The notes beneath the pieces are model-generated. The model was given only the letters and a program-made list of their open reading frames with translations. It was not told where the DNA came from and searched no databases. Positions 8,374 through 17,346 of a stretch of 64,000 bases of DNA are shown piece by piece (positions within the stretch are counted from its first letter, which is position 1; every line of letters begins with the position of its first letter). This DNA comes from Bacillota bacterium. GTDB taxonomy: Bacteria; Bacillota; Desulfotomaculia; Desulfotomaculales; VENG01. Position numbers and translations under genes: made by a program. The stretch is from contig VENG01000024.1 of NCBI GenBank assembly GCA_009711705.1, positions 96,836-160,835 of the forward strand, written 5' to 3'.

Positions 8374-8976
8374 ATGCTAACTTACTTGAATAACTCCACT
8401 ACAGTGGTTATAGTACTCCATGAAATCTATGGAATCAATGAGCATATAATTGATACCTGTGAAAGATTATCTCAGGCCGGAGTTGATGTTCTTTGCCCTG
8501 ACATGCTTGGCAACAGAAAGTCTTTCAGTTACGAACAAGAGGATAAGGCATACAGCTTTTTTATGAACCAGATTGGTTTTGAAATGGCCTTTAGTCAAAT
8601 TAGGAATCTAATAAACGACTTAAAAGGCAGGTACAAGACTGTTTGTACCGTGGGCTATAGTGCGGGGGCAACGGTTGCCTGGCTATGCAGCGGAGAAAAA
8701 GGTTTATGCGATGCTGCAATAGGCTTCTACGGGTCTCGAATAAGAGATCATCTTGAAGTAGAACCTAAATGCCCTGTACTGCTTTTCTTTCCCTCGCAAG
8801 AAAAATCATTCAATGTTCATCATTTAACATCAATATTGACAAAGAAGGAGAACGTTCAGGTTAAGACATACACCGGAAAACACGGGTTTGCCGACCCATA
8901 CTCAAAAAATTACTGCCCAAAATCTACTGACCATGCCGACCAAGATATGACTACTCTTTTAAACCGAATTAGTTAA
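8374..8976 (+). CDS. Dienelactone hydrolase family protein
   Basis: A 200-residue alpha/beta hydrolase. Seen: HEIYGINEHI near residue 14, nucleophile elbow GYSAGATVA near residue 92 and a catalytic His in KHGFADP near 170. In classical dienelactone hydrolases the nucleophile is Cys; here it is Ser. The expected acid is not obvious: the region reads FFPSQEKSF, where Glu may serve. The ATG at 8374 follows AAAGGA; a longer in-frame version starting at 8221 would begin inside a repeat and is unlikely. The substrate is unknown. It lies alone between two repeats, followed by a DUF3231 fragment. Confidence 0.75.
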   Translation: MLTYLNNSTTVVIVLHEIYGINEHIIDTCERLSQAGVDVLCPDMLGNRKSFSYEQEDKAYSFFMNQIGFEMAFSQIRNLINDLKGRYKTVCTVGYSAGATVAWLCSGEKGLCDAAIGFYGSRIRDHLEVEPKCPVLLFFPSQEKSFNVHHLTSILTKKENVQVKTYTGKHGFADPYSKNYCPKSTDHADQDMTTLLNRIS

Positions 8977-8984
8977 AATTAAAA

Positions 8985-9143
8985 ATGATTTTGCAGGCTT
9001 ATCACTTATGGGATCACCTTACCAGCAGGTATGACAACGTGGAAATCAGACAGATTTACCAGAATTATTCCCACAATAAGGATTTTTTAAAAAGCATAAA
9101 GACCAGTGAACTCGTTCACCTAAAGCTGAACATCGGGGCTTAA
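8985..9143 (+). pseudogene. DUF3231 domain fragment
   Basis: A 52-codon frame begins MILQAYHLWDHLTSRYDN and continues IYQNYSHNKDF. This is clearly the start of a DUF3231 domain, closely matching AYHLWDHLTYRYDN in the second domain of the gene at 5263-6159. It ends after about one third of a domain and has no good ribosome site. I read it as a remnant left by duplication or rearrangement of that locus. Confidence 0.7.
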
Positions 9144-9150
9144 GAGGAAA

Positions 9151-9181
9151 GGGGACACACCTCCTGCGGAGGTGTGTCCCC
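9151..9181. repeat. Perfect 14-bp-arm hairpin
   Basis: GGGGACACACCTCC and its exact complement are separated by TGC. It directly follows the DUF3231 fragment and precedes another repeat; no T run follows. Confidence 0.75.
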
Positions 9182-9254
9182 AACTGGTGGGATTCCACCC
9201 CACCTGAAAACAGTGCAAACTCCCACTTATAGAAGTGGGAGTCTTAGAAATCAG
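9182..9254 (+). repeat. Two-hairpin intergenic repeat, family D, copy 1
   Basis: First hairpin AACTGGTGGGATTCCACC, then CTGAA, then a second hairpin ACTCCCACTT-ATAG-AAGTGGGAGT and TCTTAGAAATCAGA. Related copies occur at 28729-28795 (reverse), 34610-34641 and 50526-50568. Two successive hairpins of this kind resemble IS200/IS605 right ends, but the origin is not proven. Confidence 0.65.
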
Positions 9255-9358
9255 ACAAAAAACAAAATACTCCGAACGAATACCCGAAGTCAAAAAAGAA
9301 TTTATCATTTCCCCAGAAGACCCCCGCCTCTAGCGAAGGCGGGAGTAGTTCAATTTAC

Positions 9359-10201
9359 TTATGCCTCAATAATTGTACTGACATAATTGTTGACCCCTGG
9401 AAGTACCTGTTCTCTAATTTCCCAAAACCTACGTGCAACATGAGGACCTTGCCAATCAGACGGGAGTAGTTCCACCGGCAGTTGCGGATCATCCTGAATG
9501 ATTTCAAATAGCTCCGAGCCCAAAAGGTAGAGGAAGGTAAGAACCCTGCCGGGATTGGATTCCGCATTTAATTTACCTGCCCATTCATGTATCAGTTGTT
9601 CATATTCTTTGTACCTATTTGCCAACTTCCAAACCGGCCAAACCTCAGAGACAATGGTTTCCGGTTTTTTGTTTTGCAGACCTCCCTGAAAAAGGAACAT
9701 CTCTTTTTTCAGACCGAATTTTTCCGCTAACTTTTGCACTTCACCGGAGAAATCATATGGTGACACCCATTGACCTTTACTCAAACTGCCGTAGCCAATC
9801 TGCTCCAACGCCTCTGTAAATTGATCAATGTCACCTACAGATTTTTTTAGATTTATTGAATTAAACAATACTATATTCCAATTCCCGTCCCACTCTTTAT
9901 GTTGCAACTTAATTCTTGACTGAAAACGGGCCAGGATTCGCTGCCAATAATCAAAACTCTGTATAGCCTGGTCTGTTAAACGATAATAAACATCTGATCC
10001 CTGCTTTTCGTTAACAAACAGGTCTTTCTGTACGCCCCTGGAAAGTCCCATCCTGATCGATGTCTCGCTTTTTTCAAAAGGCTCAAGCAGCTTAAATATT
10101 TTTTTGAGCGGCACGGAAGTTACCCCTCTCTCCACCAAAAACACGTTAAAGATAAAAAGAATAATGCTGGTAACACTGTCCTTTTTGACCCTTAAGTACA
10201 T
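9359..10201 (-). CDS. PaaX family transcriptional regulator
   Basis: 280 residues with the PaaX pattern: an N-terminal winged-helix segment (SIILFIFNVFL... SETSIRMGLSRGVQKDLF), a central domain with WQRIL and WDGNWNIVLF near residues 90-110, and a C-terminal domain. PaaX proteins repress phenylacetate degradation by sensing phenylacetyl-CoA. No phenylacetate genes are nearby, so the ligand here is unknown. The ATG at 10201 follows GAGG. It is transcribed the same way as the metallo-hydrolase gene upstream, 37 bases apart, so the two may be co-transcribed. Confidence 0.8.
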   Translation of the reverse strand: MYLRVKKDSVTSIILFIFNVFLVERGVTSVPLKKIFKLLEPFEKSETSIRMGLSRGVQKDLFVNEKQGSDVYYRLTDQAIQSFDYWQRILARFQSRIKLQHKEWDGNWNIVLFNSINLKKSVGDIDQFTEALEQIGYGSLSKGQWVSPYDFSGEVQKLAEKFGLKKEMFLFQGGLQNKKPETIVSEVWPVWKLANRYKEYEQLIHEWAGKLNAESNPGRVLTFLYLLGSELFEIIQDDPQLPVELLPSDWQGPHVARRFWEIREQVLPGVNNYVSTIIEA

Positions 10202-10238
10202 TTACTTAACCTCTTTCCTTTGTCGTTAAGATTATCTG

Positions 10239-11204
10239 TTAAAAAGTAACCGAATTGCCCACAGTGAGTGGCTCATAATCTTTTCCAAACCGGTCAGCAA
10301 ATATTTCTAAAGTAGGTTGATCAGCATCATGGGGTGATATATAAGCTTTCTTAACGCCCAATTTCTTAAGTTCGTTCACTATATTAACCACTTCTTCCCT
10401 GCTTGGAGTCCCACAGTACAGTTTACTGCTACCAAAGATATTTCCCCAAAATCCTGCCTTAGGCTGAGTATAATACAGGTGCAGCCCACCAACCACAGCA
10501 TAAACGGGAATACCGGTAATTTTTTGAGCAGCCTTAACCATTCTGATTATACCGGGATGCCCACAACCCGAGATAAGTACCAGTCCCTTTTCTTTAACGT
10601 TAACCAACAGTGACTGTTCGTTAAGCCTACCAGGGATAAACATCTGCTCAGCCAAAGGTCCGGTACTAGCGACGCCTGTACCGATAGACAATGGCTTTTC
10701 GACGGTCTTAGCCACTGCCGTATCACAGGTCATTGGTACGGGAGTAAAAATACTTTTCCCATGAAGATCAACAAAACCTTTGGTCAATTCTACCCTGTTA
10801 TCTTTAAAGCACAATCCCCCAACATGGTCAGCATGATTGTGGCTAATAGCCAGGGCGTTAATATCGTCCAAACTAATATCCAACTGTTTTAAATTATATA
10901 ACAAAGGTGAAACTTCTTCTTGTTTTACGTTATAACCAACATCAAATAGAATATTATCACTTTCTGTTGCAACAAGAAAGGATGTTCCGGGTTCTGTTTT
11001 TAAATTTTCTCCTTTAGCCAGCAGATCAACTATTGGGTAGACTGTCAGACGATCAACCGTTTCAAGGTCAATCTTATGTTGTGTCATCTCGCGGTTGCTC
11101 ACCTCAATGCTCTGCTTTCCCAGATAAAACCGCCCTATCAAAGCAATGTTTACAACAACAAAGACCAGACCGACAATAACTAAAGCCTTAACCAGGATAT
11201 TCAT
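10239..11204 (-). CDS. Membrane-anchored MBL-fold metallo-hydrolase
   Basis: 321 residues: an N-terminal membrane anchor (about residues 5-25), then a metallo-beta-lactamase fold with metal ligands in SHNHADHVGG near residue 118, SGCGHPG near 207, and SPHDAD near 292. The C-terminal arrangement is like the dihydropterin/RFA-P synthase-related subgroup. The reaction is not known. The ATG at 11204 lies 6 bases after GGAGGGA; an in-frame TTG at 11219 overlaps that site and is rejected. Confidence 0.8.
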   Translation of the reverse strand: MNILVKALVIVGLVFVVVNIALIGRFYLGKQSIEVSNREMTQHKIDLETVDRLTVYPIVDLLAKGENLKTEPGTSFLVATESDNILFDVGYNVKQEEVSPLLYNLKQLDISLDDINALAISHNHADHVGGLCFKDNRVELTKGFVDLHGKSIFTPVPMTCDTAVAKTVEKPLSIGTGVASTGPLAEQMFIPGRLNEQSLLVNVKEKGLVLISGCGHPGIIRMVKAAQKITGIPVYAVVGGLHLYYTQPKAGFWGNIFGSSKLYCGTPSREEVVNIVNELKKLGVKKAYISPHDADQPTLEIFADRFGKDYEPLTVGNSVTF

Positions 11205-11390
11205 ATTCTTTCCCTCCAACTAAAAAAAACGCGGCCGCTAACAATTAATATTGTAAGTTATAACACTTAATGTGTCAATACATTTTTATGTTATACAAGG
11301 AGTCAAATATTCTCGGTCCGGTTACTGCAGAATGTAGCATGTGAGCCACATTAGCTACCCCTCACATTGGCTATCACCACCATATAAAGC

Positions 11391-11421
11391 AAAAAAATTC
11401 GAGCTTTATACCCGAATTTTA
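11391..11421 (-). terminator. Terminator of the ComEC-like/DUF3006 operon
   Basis: On the minus strand AAATTCG and CGAATTT enclose an 11-base loop and end in a run of T residues, about 75 bases after the DUF3006 gene. Confidence 0.7.
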
Positions 11422-11496
11422 AATAACTATTTTGATTTCCCACCCGCAATGCAATTTTCCAGGGTCATCTCAGTTTTAGCCATTCACCTGAATCGA

Positions 11497-11694
11497 TTAT
11501 TCAAAAGCATCATCTATTAAACCGTTTATCTTTTTGTTACTTTTTTTAGTGGCCTGTTTGTCTATTTCTATGGTCACTTTTAAAACGTCACCCTCTTTAG
11601 CTTCCTCGGGTAATAAGGTTTTGGGAATATTAAAGGTTGATTTATTGTATTCCACTATAGCCCATTCCCCTTCAAAACGGTCAATCACAAGCAT
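11497..11694 (-). CDS. DUF3006 domain protein
   Basis: A 65-residue protein starting LVIDRFEGEWAIVEY, the typical opening of DUF3006, a small beta-rich domain of unknown function. It lies 4 bases downstream of the ComEC-like MBL gene, with its own GAGGTGA site. This gene pair is common in Clostridia and suggests a shared role. Confidence 0.85.
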   Translation of the reverse strand: MLVIDRFEGEWAIVEYNKSTFNIPKTLLPEEAKEGDVLKVTIEIDKQATKKSNKKINGLIDDAFE

Positions 11695-11698
11695 TCAA

Positions 11699-12964
11699 TC
11701 ACCTCGGAAATCTGGACACTAATTTTCCATCAGAGTCATAAAGTGCACCCGGGTCACCATTATTGTTCCAAATGTTTTTGTTTGTCCATACCAGGGAATT
11801 GGAGCCGACCTGCGCATCGGGGCCGCTCTTTACTTTCAAGGCCTCTCCAGTGGCTATAGCTGTCTCTGCCGGGAAATTAAATACCTGGTCACCTTTCTGG
11901 CTGACTAGCTTCCAGCCGGAAAGGTCTACCGGGTCGCCGCCGGTATTTTTTATAGTAACTATTTCTCTGCCCAGGTCTATACCTATTATCTCCACACTGC
12001 CTGATGAGGAAACATTGGTTGGCGCTTTTGCCGCGTGCGGAGAGGAACCCGGGGCACGTTCTTTCACCGGTGAGCCTTTTTTATTAAATGTTATACTCTT
12101 TCCATCGCTGGTGGCCACGATAGTCCCCTGCCGGTCGGTGCGAAAAACTTGAACCCCTGCTGCAACAAGTTTGGCCATGGTTTCAGCATGAGGATGCCCA
12201 TAATCATTGTCTTTGCCAACAGAAATAACGGCATAGTCAGGGGACACTATTGCTAAAAATGCTGCTGTGGTGGAGCTGTCACTGCCGTGATGTCCCACTT
12301 TAAGTACATCTGCCTTTGGGTTTTGCCAGGAGGCCAACAGCATTTCTTGTTCTGATTCAGCCTCGGCATCACCTGTGAATAAAAAGCTGGTGCTGACATA
12401 GGTGAGTTTTAGTACTGCGCTGTAGTTGTTAAGACCATCGTAGCTGGATTTGCCGGGCGCAAGAAAAACAGCATCAACACCGAAAACAGTGTCCAGTTTA
12501 GTACCGGTTTTAGCCCCGGTAACTTTTAGGTCCTTGTTTTTGATTGCCAGAAGGATATCCTCGTAGGTTTTAGTGTTATGAGACACCCGCGGCAGGTAGA
12601 CCTTGCCGGTATCAAAAGTTTGTATAACCACATCGAGTCCACCTATGTGGTCTTCATGGGGATGGGTTCCGATAACGTGATCCAGCTGCTTAACTCCCTG
12701 CTGGCGAAGGTAGTTTACCACCAGGTCTGCATCTGCATTATTACCGGCATCGATCAATATGTTTTGACCGCCCGGCAGTTGGGCCAGGATTGAGTCGGCC
12801 TGCCCCACGTTTATATAATGGACTTTAAGCGTGTCTTTACCGGCGGCAGGTTTTTGGTTTTCTTCTGTTGTCTGGTTGTCTGATGAACTGGAGCATCCCG
12901 CGATTAATACTGCAATGGTTAATGCCGCCAGAAACACAAATATACATTTTACTGGTAGTTTCAC
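11699..12964 (-). CDS. Secreted MBL-fold lipoprotein (ComEC catalytic-domain type) with lamin-tail domain
   Basis: 421 residues. A lipoprotein signal ends in LIAGC near residue 24. Residues about 45-290 form the MBL domain found in the competence protein ComEC, with THPHEDHIGG, LFTGDAEAE and KVGHHGSDSST as metal sites. After a Pro/Ser-rich linker, residues about 325-420 form a lamin-tail domain (VEIIGIDLGREIVTIKNTG, DLSGWKL). ComEC-type MBL domains are thought to degrade one DNA strand; an extracellular nuclease role is inference. GTG start after GAGGGAG. Co-transcribed with the DUF3006 gene. Confidence 0.87.
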   Translation of the reverse strand: MKLPVKCIFVFLAALTIAVLIAGCSSSSDNQTTEENQKPAAGKDTLKVHYINVGQADSILAQLPGGQNILIDAGNNADADLVVNYLRQQGVKQLDHVIGTHPHEDHIGGLDVVIQTFDTGKVYLPRVSHNTKTYEDILLAIKNKDLKVTGAKTGTKLDTVFGVDAVFLAPGKSSYDGLNNYSAVLKLTYVSTSFLFTGDAEAESEQEMLLASWQNPKADVLKVGHHGSDSSTTAAFLAIVSPDYAVISVGKDNDYGHPHAETMAKLVAAGVQVFRTDRQGTIVATSDGKSITFNKKGSPVKERAPGSSPHAAKAPTNVSSSGSVEIIGIDLGREIVTIKNTGGDPVDLSGWKLVSQKGDQVFNFPAETAIATGEALKVKSGPDAQVGSNSLVWTNKNIWNNNGDPGALYDSDGKLVSRFPR

Positions 12965-13025
12965 TTTCTCCCTCTTTCACTTTTGATTTTCTCAAAAGAA
13001 TATGATTAAATTTATTCCATTTCAA

Positions 13026-13412
13026 TTACATTATACTGTATAAGAGATTAGATCGCTCCCCCCCTGTAAGATAAAAGTTTAATGCATCCTGCTGCCGGTT
13101 TTCGTTACAAAGCTGCCTGTGAAAGTCCGGGGCTTTTGCAATTGATGTACCGGCTGGGATAAGGTTTTGATCGTTTTCCGGGTTCCGGTCATCGCTGAAG
13201 TATTCATACATAAAATACAAGGTATCGGTTTCTGCCCGGATTACCCGTCTTAACCTCGCGATTTCTTTTAGATCTCCTAAGTATACTTCAGACTGTTCAT
13301 CATCCAGTCCTTCAGTCTGTTTCAACTGTTCATACAATCTAGCTCGTTTCTGTAACCTTTGCAGTCTATGTCTAATGTCTTCCGAGTTCATTATGTCAGT
13401 AATCCATGCCAC
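13026..13412 (-). pseudogene. Phage protein fragment, resembles N-terminus of a terminase large subunit
   Basis: 128 residues, rich in Arg and Glu, with RLRRVIRAETDTLYFMYEY and then APDFHRQLC. A PEFH-x-x-LC segment is typical just before the ATPase domain of some phage terminase large subunits. The reading then departs (ENRQQDALNF...) and stops, so the ATPase and nuclease domains are missing. I take it as the remaining N-terminal part of a truncated gene. The match is by pattern only. Confidence 0.45.
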
Positions 13413-13551
13413 CTCATTCCCTTAAGATGTACAGAAACGGGTCTAATTACGTGGTTACGTAATGGTGTAATATAACGGTTTAAGGCTTATTTGCACCCAC
13501 AGAATTGAACCTGAAGCGTGTCGGCATAACTGGGATTATGCTGCGCTCTCT

Positions 13552-13638
13552 TTAATCGGTAACAATTGAATCTACAGTGTTTTCCTGAAGGTCCCGTAAA
13601 GCCTTTAAGCAGTTTTCGTTAATAAGATGGCAAATCAT
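13552..13638 (-). pseudogene. N-terminal stub of a DNA methyltransferase
   Basis: An ATG with a GAGGAGGG site opens a 28-codon frame ending CLKALRDLQENTVDSIVTD followed by TAA. N4/N6 amino-methyltransferases of the DPPY class begin in this way (C-x-x-x-L, x-x-S-V-D-x-I-V-T-D-P-P-Y). The frame stops exactly at the D of DPPY, so the catalytic domain is gone. Confidence 0.6.
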
Positions 13639-13796
13639 GTACTCAACCCTCCTCGGAGCTTAATAATTCCAATACGTCTAATTGATTTTGGGGAGTCTTT
13701 ATAATAAAACGAAAGCATCAAATGTTTGCAGCCGTTAGCCACAGCTGTATTCAATGCGGTTACATGACCTGCTACACCGGCGTAGTAAATAATCAG
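13635..13796 (-). pseudogene. Small phage-gene fragment overlapping the methyltransferase stub
   Basis: A 53-residue frame reading IIYYAGVAGHVTALNTAVANG and later LMLSFYYKDS. It begins at CTG after a GAGGTGA site and ends in an ATGA overlap with the next stub. The opening resembles phage-associated proteins of unknown function. The missing ATG suggests the gene is dead. Confidence 0.4.
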
Positions 13797-13820
13797 TTAA
13801 TCACCTCATTTAATATGGGC

Positions 13821-13854
13821 AAATTAAAAACGACCGAGCATTGAACTCGGTCGG
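13821..13854 (-). terminator. Terminator of the 13886-14362 membrane gene
   Basis: On the minus strand CGACCGAG-TTCAATG-CTCGGTCG is followed by TTTTTAATTT, about 30 bases after the stop codon. Confidence 0.8.
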
Positions 13855-13885
13855 TAAATTTCCTAGAGTTAGTGATAAGCATAAC

Positions 13886-14362
13886 CTATGATGTATAATC
13901 AGGATTTGCTAAAAGGCTTGTCTTTATAAATAGCCAAGCTGCGAAACTCCACCAACCCAAGAAAGTGAGCCAGCTAAAAAATGGATAAAACCATGGTCTA
14001 AAATCAAATAACCCAGCATTTTGGACTAAATAACCAAAACCAACACTGGCGAAGGCAAAGGCGATTAAATAAGCATATAAAAACGGCGGTCTGCTCGGCA
14101 AAAATCGAAGAAATATCATAACGGTAAAAGTCCAGCTCGGAGGGGAGAGAATATTCTGCCCCAAGACCTCAAATATTCCGGCATTTTTAAACCAAATAAT
14201 ATGAAGAAGGTTCTGAAATATGCCCACCACCAAAACATCGCCGATTCCGCCTATAAGAACTCCATAAATAAAAAACTTTTTATAATCTTTTTTAGGGATG
14301 AAAATAAGTAAAAGAATGAAAACTAGCACAAGAAATACCGGATAAAGTAAGGTAGTTACCAT
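13886..14362 (-). CDS. Small integral membrane protein, CBO0543-like
   Basis: 158 residues with about five hydrophobic segments, separated by KKDYKKFF, a Trp/Pro-rich LSPPSWTF and a C-terminal Trp-rich stretch. It resembles CBO0543-type membrane proteins of Bacilli and Clostridia, which have no known function. The ATG at 14362 follows AAAGGAG; a longer frame to 14401 has no ribosome site. It has its own terminator and appears intact, unlike its neighbours. Confidence 0.6.
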   Translation of the reverse strand: MVTTLLYPVFLVLVFILLLIFIPKKDYKKFFIYGVLIGGIGDVLVVGIFQNLLHIIWFKNAGIFEVLGQNILSPPSWTFTVMIFLRFLPSRPPFLYAYLIAFAFASVGFGYLVQNAGLFDFRPWFYPFFSWLTFLGWWSFAAWLFIKTSLLANPDYTS

Positions 14363-14467
14363 TTTAATGCTCCTTTGGTGACCAAAGTAAACTTTCTTCA
14401 AATAGTCTTACCTCAATAAAAACCATTATTCTATAAAAAAATGCTAACTTTGAGTCGCCCATTCGCA

Positions 14468-15392
14468 CTATAGCCATGACAGTTCTTCAACAGCCCTGGC
14501 CAGATCATCTTCACTTGGCAGCGTATAACGTGCTACCCATTACTATATTAGCGGACCCGTCCCGCTTCATATGCTCTGCCAGCCTTGCGATTACGTCCAG
14601 TGGTACTTTACGTACAACCAACTCATGGCAAAATGTATGACGTAGGGTATGCGGGGTAACCTCTATGCCTGTAAGGTTACGATATTTATTGAGCATTAAC
14701 TGTATTGCCCTGGTCGATGTCTTTGGCGAGCGTTGTGAAGGAAACAGGTACATACCGTCATCTCCGCGTTCCTCCAGATAAGCCTCCGAAACCTTGCGAG
14801 CACCCAGGTTGAGCGGAACCTCACGGTATTTACCCCCTTTACCGTTTTGTACCGTAACCGTACCTTTACGTTCACCAATTTGTACATCGGTAAGCCTGAG
14901 ATTGCACAACCCGGATTCCTGTGTGTAACATTAGGGTTACAATTGCCAACTCCCCCGATTCCCGTGATTACGTATTACCCGGATTAGAGCATTTTGTTTG
15001 GCTCGGTTCAACCAGCGTGGGGCTGTCTGCTGTACCGTTACCGGCTCAACATTTTGGCAGGGATTATCGGGGATAACGCCCTGGTCCGTTAACCACCGGA
15101 AAAAGGCGTTTAAATGTATAAGATTAATTTGGACGGTCCTGGGTATATAATTTTGAGTAGCCCAGCGTTTAAAGTCGGCGATGTCTAGCTGTGTTGCGTG
15201 GATTGCAGAGGACTCGATGGGGATCGGATTGGTGCTGATGGGACGTTGGGTAACTGTGGGGAACGCAGGGCCACGTTGGTAATCGTTGGAGTTCGAGTTA
15301 CGTGAAAACTGTGTGTTCGTTTTAGGACCTTTCCCCCTGCACCCAGCCCCCCCGTCCCCCGGTGGGTAGGGGGTCTGGTTTAAGAGGGACAA
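14468..15392 (-). pseudogene. Tyrosine recombinase (integrase) with several frameshifts
   Basis: The N-terminal core-binding part (IADFKRWATQNYIPRTVQ, LNAFFRWLTDQGVIP) lies in 14937-15392. The next segment LAIVTLMLHTGIRV is in another frame. The catalytic part NLRLTDVQIGERKGTVTV to TPHTLRHTFCHEL returns in 14511-14909. Near the C-terminus one extra G shifts the frame, so VARYTLPSEDDLARAVEEL is read out of frame up to TAG at 14470-14468. At least three frameshifts mean it is inactive. It is unrelated in detail to the intact integrase at 25410-26369. Confidence 0.85.
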
Positions 15393-15606
15393 CCAACCGG
15401 TAAACCTATTCCAACTGGTTGGTACTGGCGGAGAGTTGACCCCGCCTTACCTTCTTGTTTTAATTTTTCCATGAACTGCTCGAACATGATGTCGGCCTCC
15501 TAAAATATACGATGAGTTTTTTCCCGGATAACCCAACGGATTACTGGGAATGCTGGGCTCCACTATAACTCTAATCATCGCATATTGATAGAAAGACCGA
15601 TGAGTT

Positions 15607-16083
15607 TTATTCAGCTTTTTCTTGCTGGTCATCGCTGTCCATATCAGCCAGCAACCGTTCCAGTTCCTCGATTTCCTGGTCAATGGCTTCGTCAGAACGG
15701 TTGTCCTGGATTGTAGCCTCCACTCGTTGGACATCGGTTAAGAGGCCCCGGTTCTTTAGAACGAGTTCAATTCCTTTAAGCTTCGAAGAATCAGACTTGC
15801 CGGAACGGATAATGGCCTTTAACGTGGAGTATGCCTCGGATAAAAAGCCCTCCATTGCTCTCTCTGCTACAATATTTGTAAAGGCAATAAATTCTTCGTT
15901 CTTTTTCCAACGATATACTGTCCGCTTGCTAACTCCGACTTTCTTCGCGATATCCTCAACTGAATAGTTATTGACATCGTTAATGGCAAACAGTTCTGCT
16001 GCTTGTTTCTGAGAAGCGGTCAGATTTTTGCCGGGACGTCCAGGCGGTAGCTTTCGCAGGTTATTTCCCTTTGATCGTGCCAT
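15607..16083 (-). CDS. Phage terminase small subunit-like HTH protein
   Basis: 158 residues. A helix-turn-helix at about residues 40-65 (NYSVEDIAKKVGVSKRTVYR) is followed by helical segments and an acidic C-terminus with EIEELERLLADMDSDD. This matches the phBC6A51 group of terminase small subunits, which recognise phage DNA for packaging. The large subunit that should follow is not intact. The ATG at 16083 has no strong ribosome site within the usual distance. It appears complete but is probably without function here. Confidence 0.7.
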   Translation of the reverse strand: MARSKGNNLRKLPPGRPGKNLTASQKQAAELFAINDVNNYSVEDIAKKVGVSKRTVYRWKKNEEFIAFTNIVAERAMEGFLSEAYSTLKAIIRSGKSDSSKLKGIELVLKNRGLLTDVQRVEATIQDNRSDEAIDQEIEELERLLADMDSDDQQEKAE

Positions 16084-16417
16084 TTTCTGAATGCCTTCTT
16101 TCGGTTTTATGTGTCCTTTCAGCCCGTAAAATACCTGGGCTCCTAGGTCTCAACGACAATTACTATATATTGCGTCACGCAGCCCTTCAGAATCCTATAT
16201 ATTGACATTGAATAAGCATGAAAAACAACGAATATCCCTAATTTTTACCAAACTAATTCAGTAGTTATCATTTGTAATAGGCATCCAGTAAAAACCAACG
16301 GGATAGCTCACTTTTGTTTTTGACATAAAAGGACAGATTCCGGCATAGTTTTTTCCCCCACACGGAAGAAACATATTTATAATATCCATAACAGTTCCCA
16401 AAAAGGCAGGGCTAAAT
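16084..16417. other. Non-coding stretch inside the phage-like region
   Basis: I see no gene. Two direct copies of CTATATATTG lie 32 bases apart (16163-16172, 16195-16204). Divergent genes on either side make this a likely promoter region, but no clear consensus pair stands out. Confidence 0.4.
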
Positions 16418-16954
16418 TTGTTTAAATCGTTAGCTTTAGGGATATTTATAGTTGCTTTAGGAGTATCACTTTCTTATTCGTCCAAGGATTGGAATACGCT
16501 GATAAATATTTCAGGGACAACAACCGTTATAACTTTAATTTTGTCGGCAATATTATCTGATTTTCCTAGTACAAGTAAAAATAAAGCAAATAGGGCAGCA
16601 GTATCCGACGAACATCCAACGGAAAACTATTGTAGACCAAAACAAAAATTAGCCTGGAACCTTATATTTGTAGGGTTGCCAAATTTGATGGCTCTTTTCG
16701 TTGTGTCATTTATCTTTGAAGATTTTTTATTTGACCCTAACATTATCTATCCTATGTGGTTCCAAACACTTTTTTATATCGGTGCGATACTAATGATCTT
16801 CCACTCTATCAACATAGTAAAATATTGGATGGAAGGTAGAGGCTTTTTTCAATGGCTGCGTGAAGACCATGGGACATATATAAAGTGGATGATAATTTTT
16901 ACATTGATTTACGCAGCTAGTTTGATTCTGATTAACTTTATATTCCCTGACTAA
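16418..16954 (+). CDS. Membrane protein, DUF5316-like N-terminus with extra C-terminal segments
   Basis: 178 residues, five to six membrane segments. The first about 95 residues align by eye with the DUF5316 protein encoded next: FKSLALGIFIVALGVSLS, a DW pair, SGTTTVI, KNKANRA, and WNLIFVGLPNLMA. The last about 80 residues are extra and carry two more hydrophobic helices. The TTG start follows AGGCAGGG. Function unknown. These three plus-strand membrane genes read against the surrounding phage genes and are probably cargo. Confidence 0.6.
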   Translation: MFKSLALGIFIVALGVSLSYSSKDWNTLINISGTTTVITLILSAILSDFPSTSKNKANRAAVSDEHPTENYCRPKQKLAWNLIFVGLPNLMALFVVSFIFEDFLFDPNIIYPMWFQTLFYIGAILMIFHSINIVKYWMEGRGFFQWLREDHGTYIKWMIIFTLIYAASLILINFIFPD

Positions 16955-17029
16955 ATCGTGAATATCTTTTCAGGATTTAGAAATTGAGGCTTAGTGCATA
17001 TTTTACGGCTAAAGAAAGGGGGATAAGGA

Positions 17030-17320
17030 TTGTTAAAGACCTTTGGAATCGGATTAGGTTTTGTAATTATAGGTCTTCTCTTTTCTGTTATATTGGGTGA
17101 TTGGAACGCTGCTGCCACGATTTCCGGGGTAACAGCAGCTATATGTTTGGGGTTTTCAGCCGTTTTCTCTGGGGCCCTAAACAGCGGAGATAGGAATAGG
17201 GCAAATTTGGCGACGGAAACTGACGATAATCGTAAAATACGTATAGGGTGGTCCTTCAAGCTTTTTCTTGTTGGAATACCGAATTTAATTGCTGTCATTA
17301 TTTATTTGACTAAATTCTAA
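17030..17320 (+). CDS. DUF5316 family membrane protein
   Basis: 96 residues with three hydrophobic segments: KTFGIGLGFVIIGLLFS, AAICLGFSAVFSGAL and FLVGIPNLIAVII, with GDRNRANLATE between. This is the DUF5316 pattern known from Bacillus; function unknown. TTG start after AAGGGGGATAAGGA. It is a paralogue of the preceding gene, 75 bases upstream. Confidence 0.75.
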   Translation: MLKTFGIGLGFVIIGLLFSVILGDWNAAATISGVTAAICLGFSAVFSGALNSGDRNRANLATETDDNRKIRIGWSFKLFLVGIPNLIAVIIYLTKF

Positions 17321-17346
17321 AAAAAACAAACACTGAGGTGTGAAAT

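Noticed and set aside
13501..13530. Left attachment site matching the tRNA-Leu 3' end
   Set aside because: AGAATTGAACCTG shares only about 9 bases with the tRNA T-arm; not enough for a core site. No better match was found between 11 and 15 kb.
15447..15734. 95-codon frame overlapping the terminase small-subunit gene
   Set aside because: Different frame of the same strand, no ribosome site; the terminase reading is clearly the coding one.
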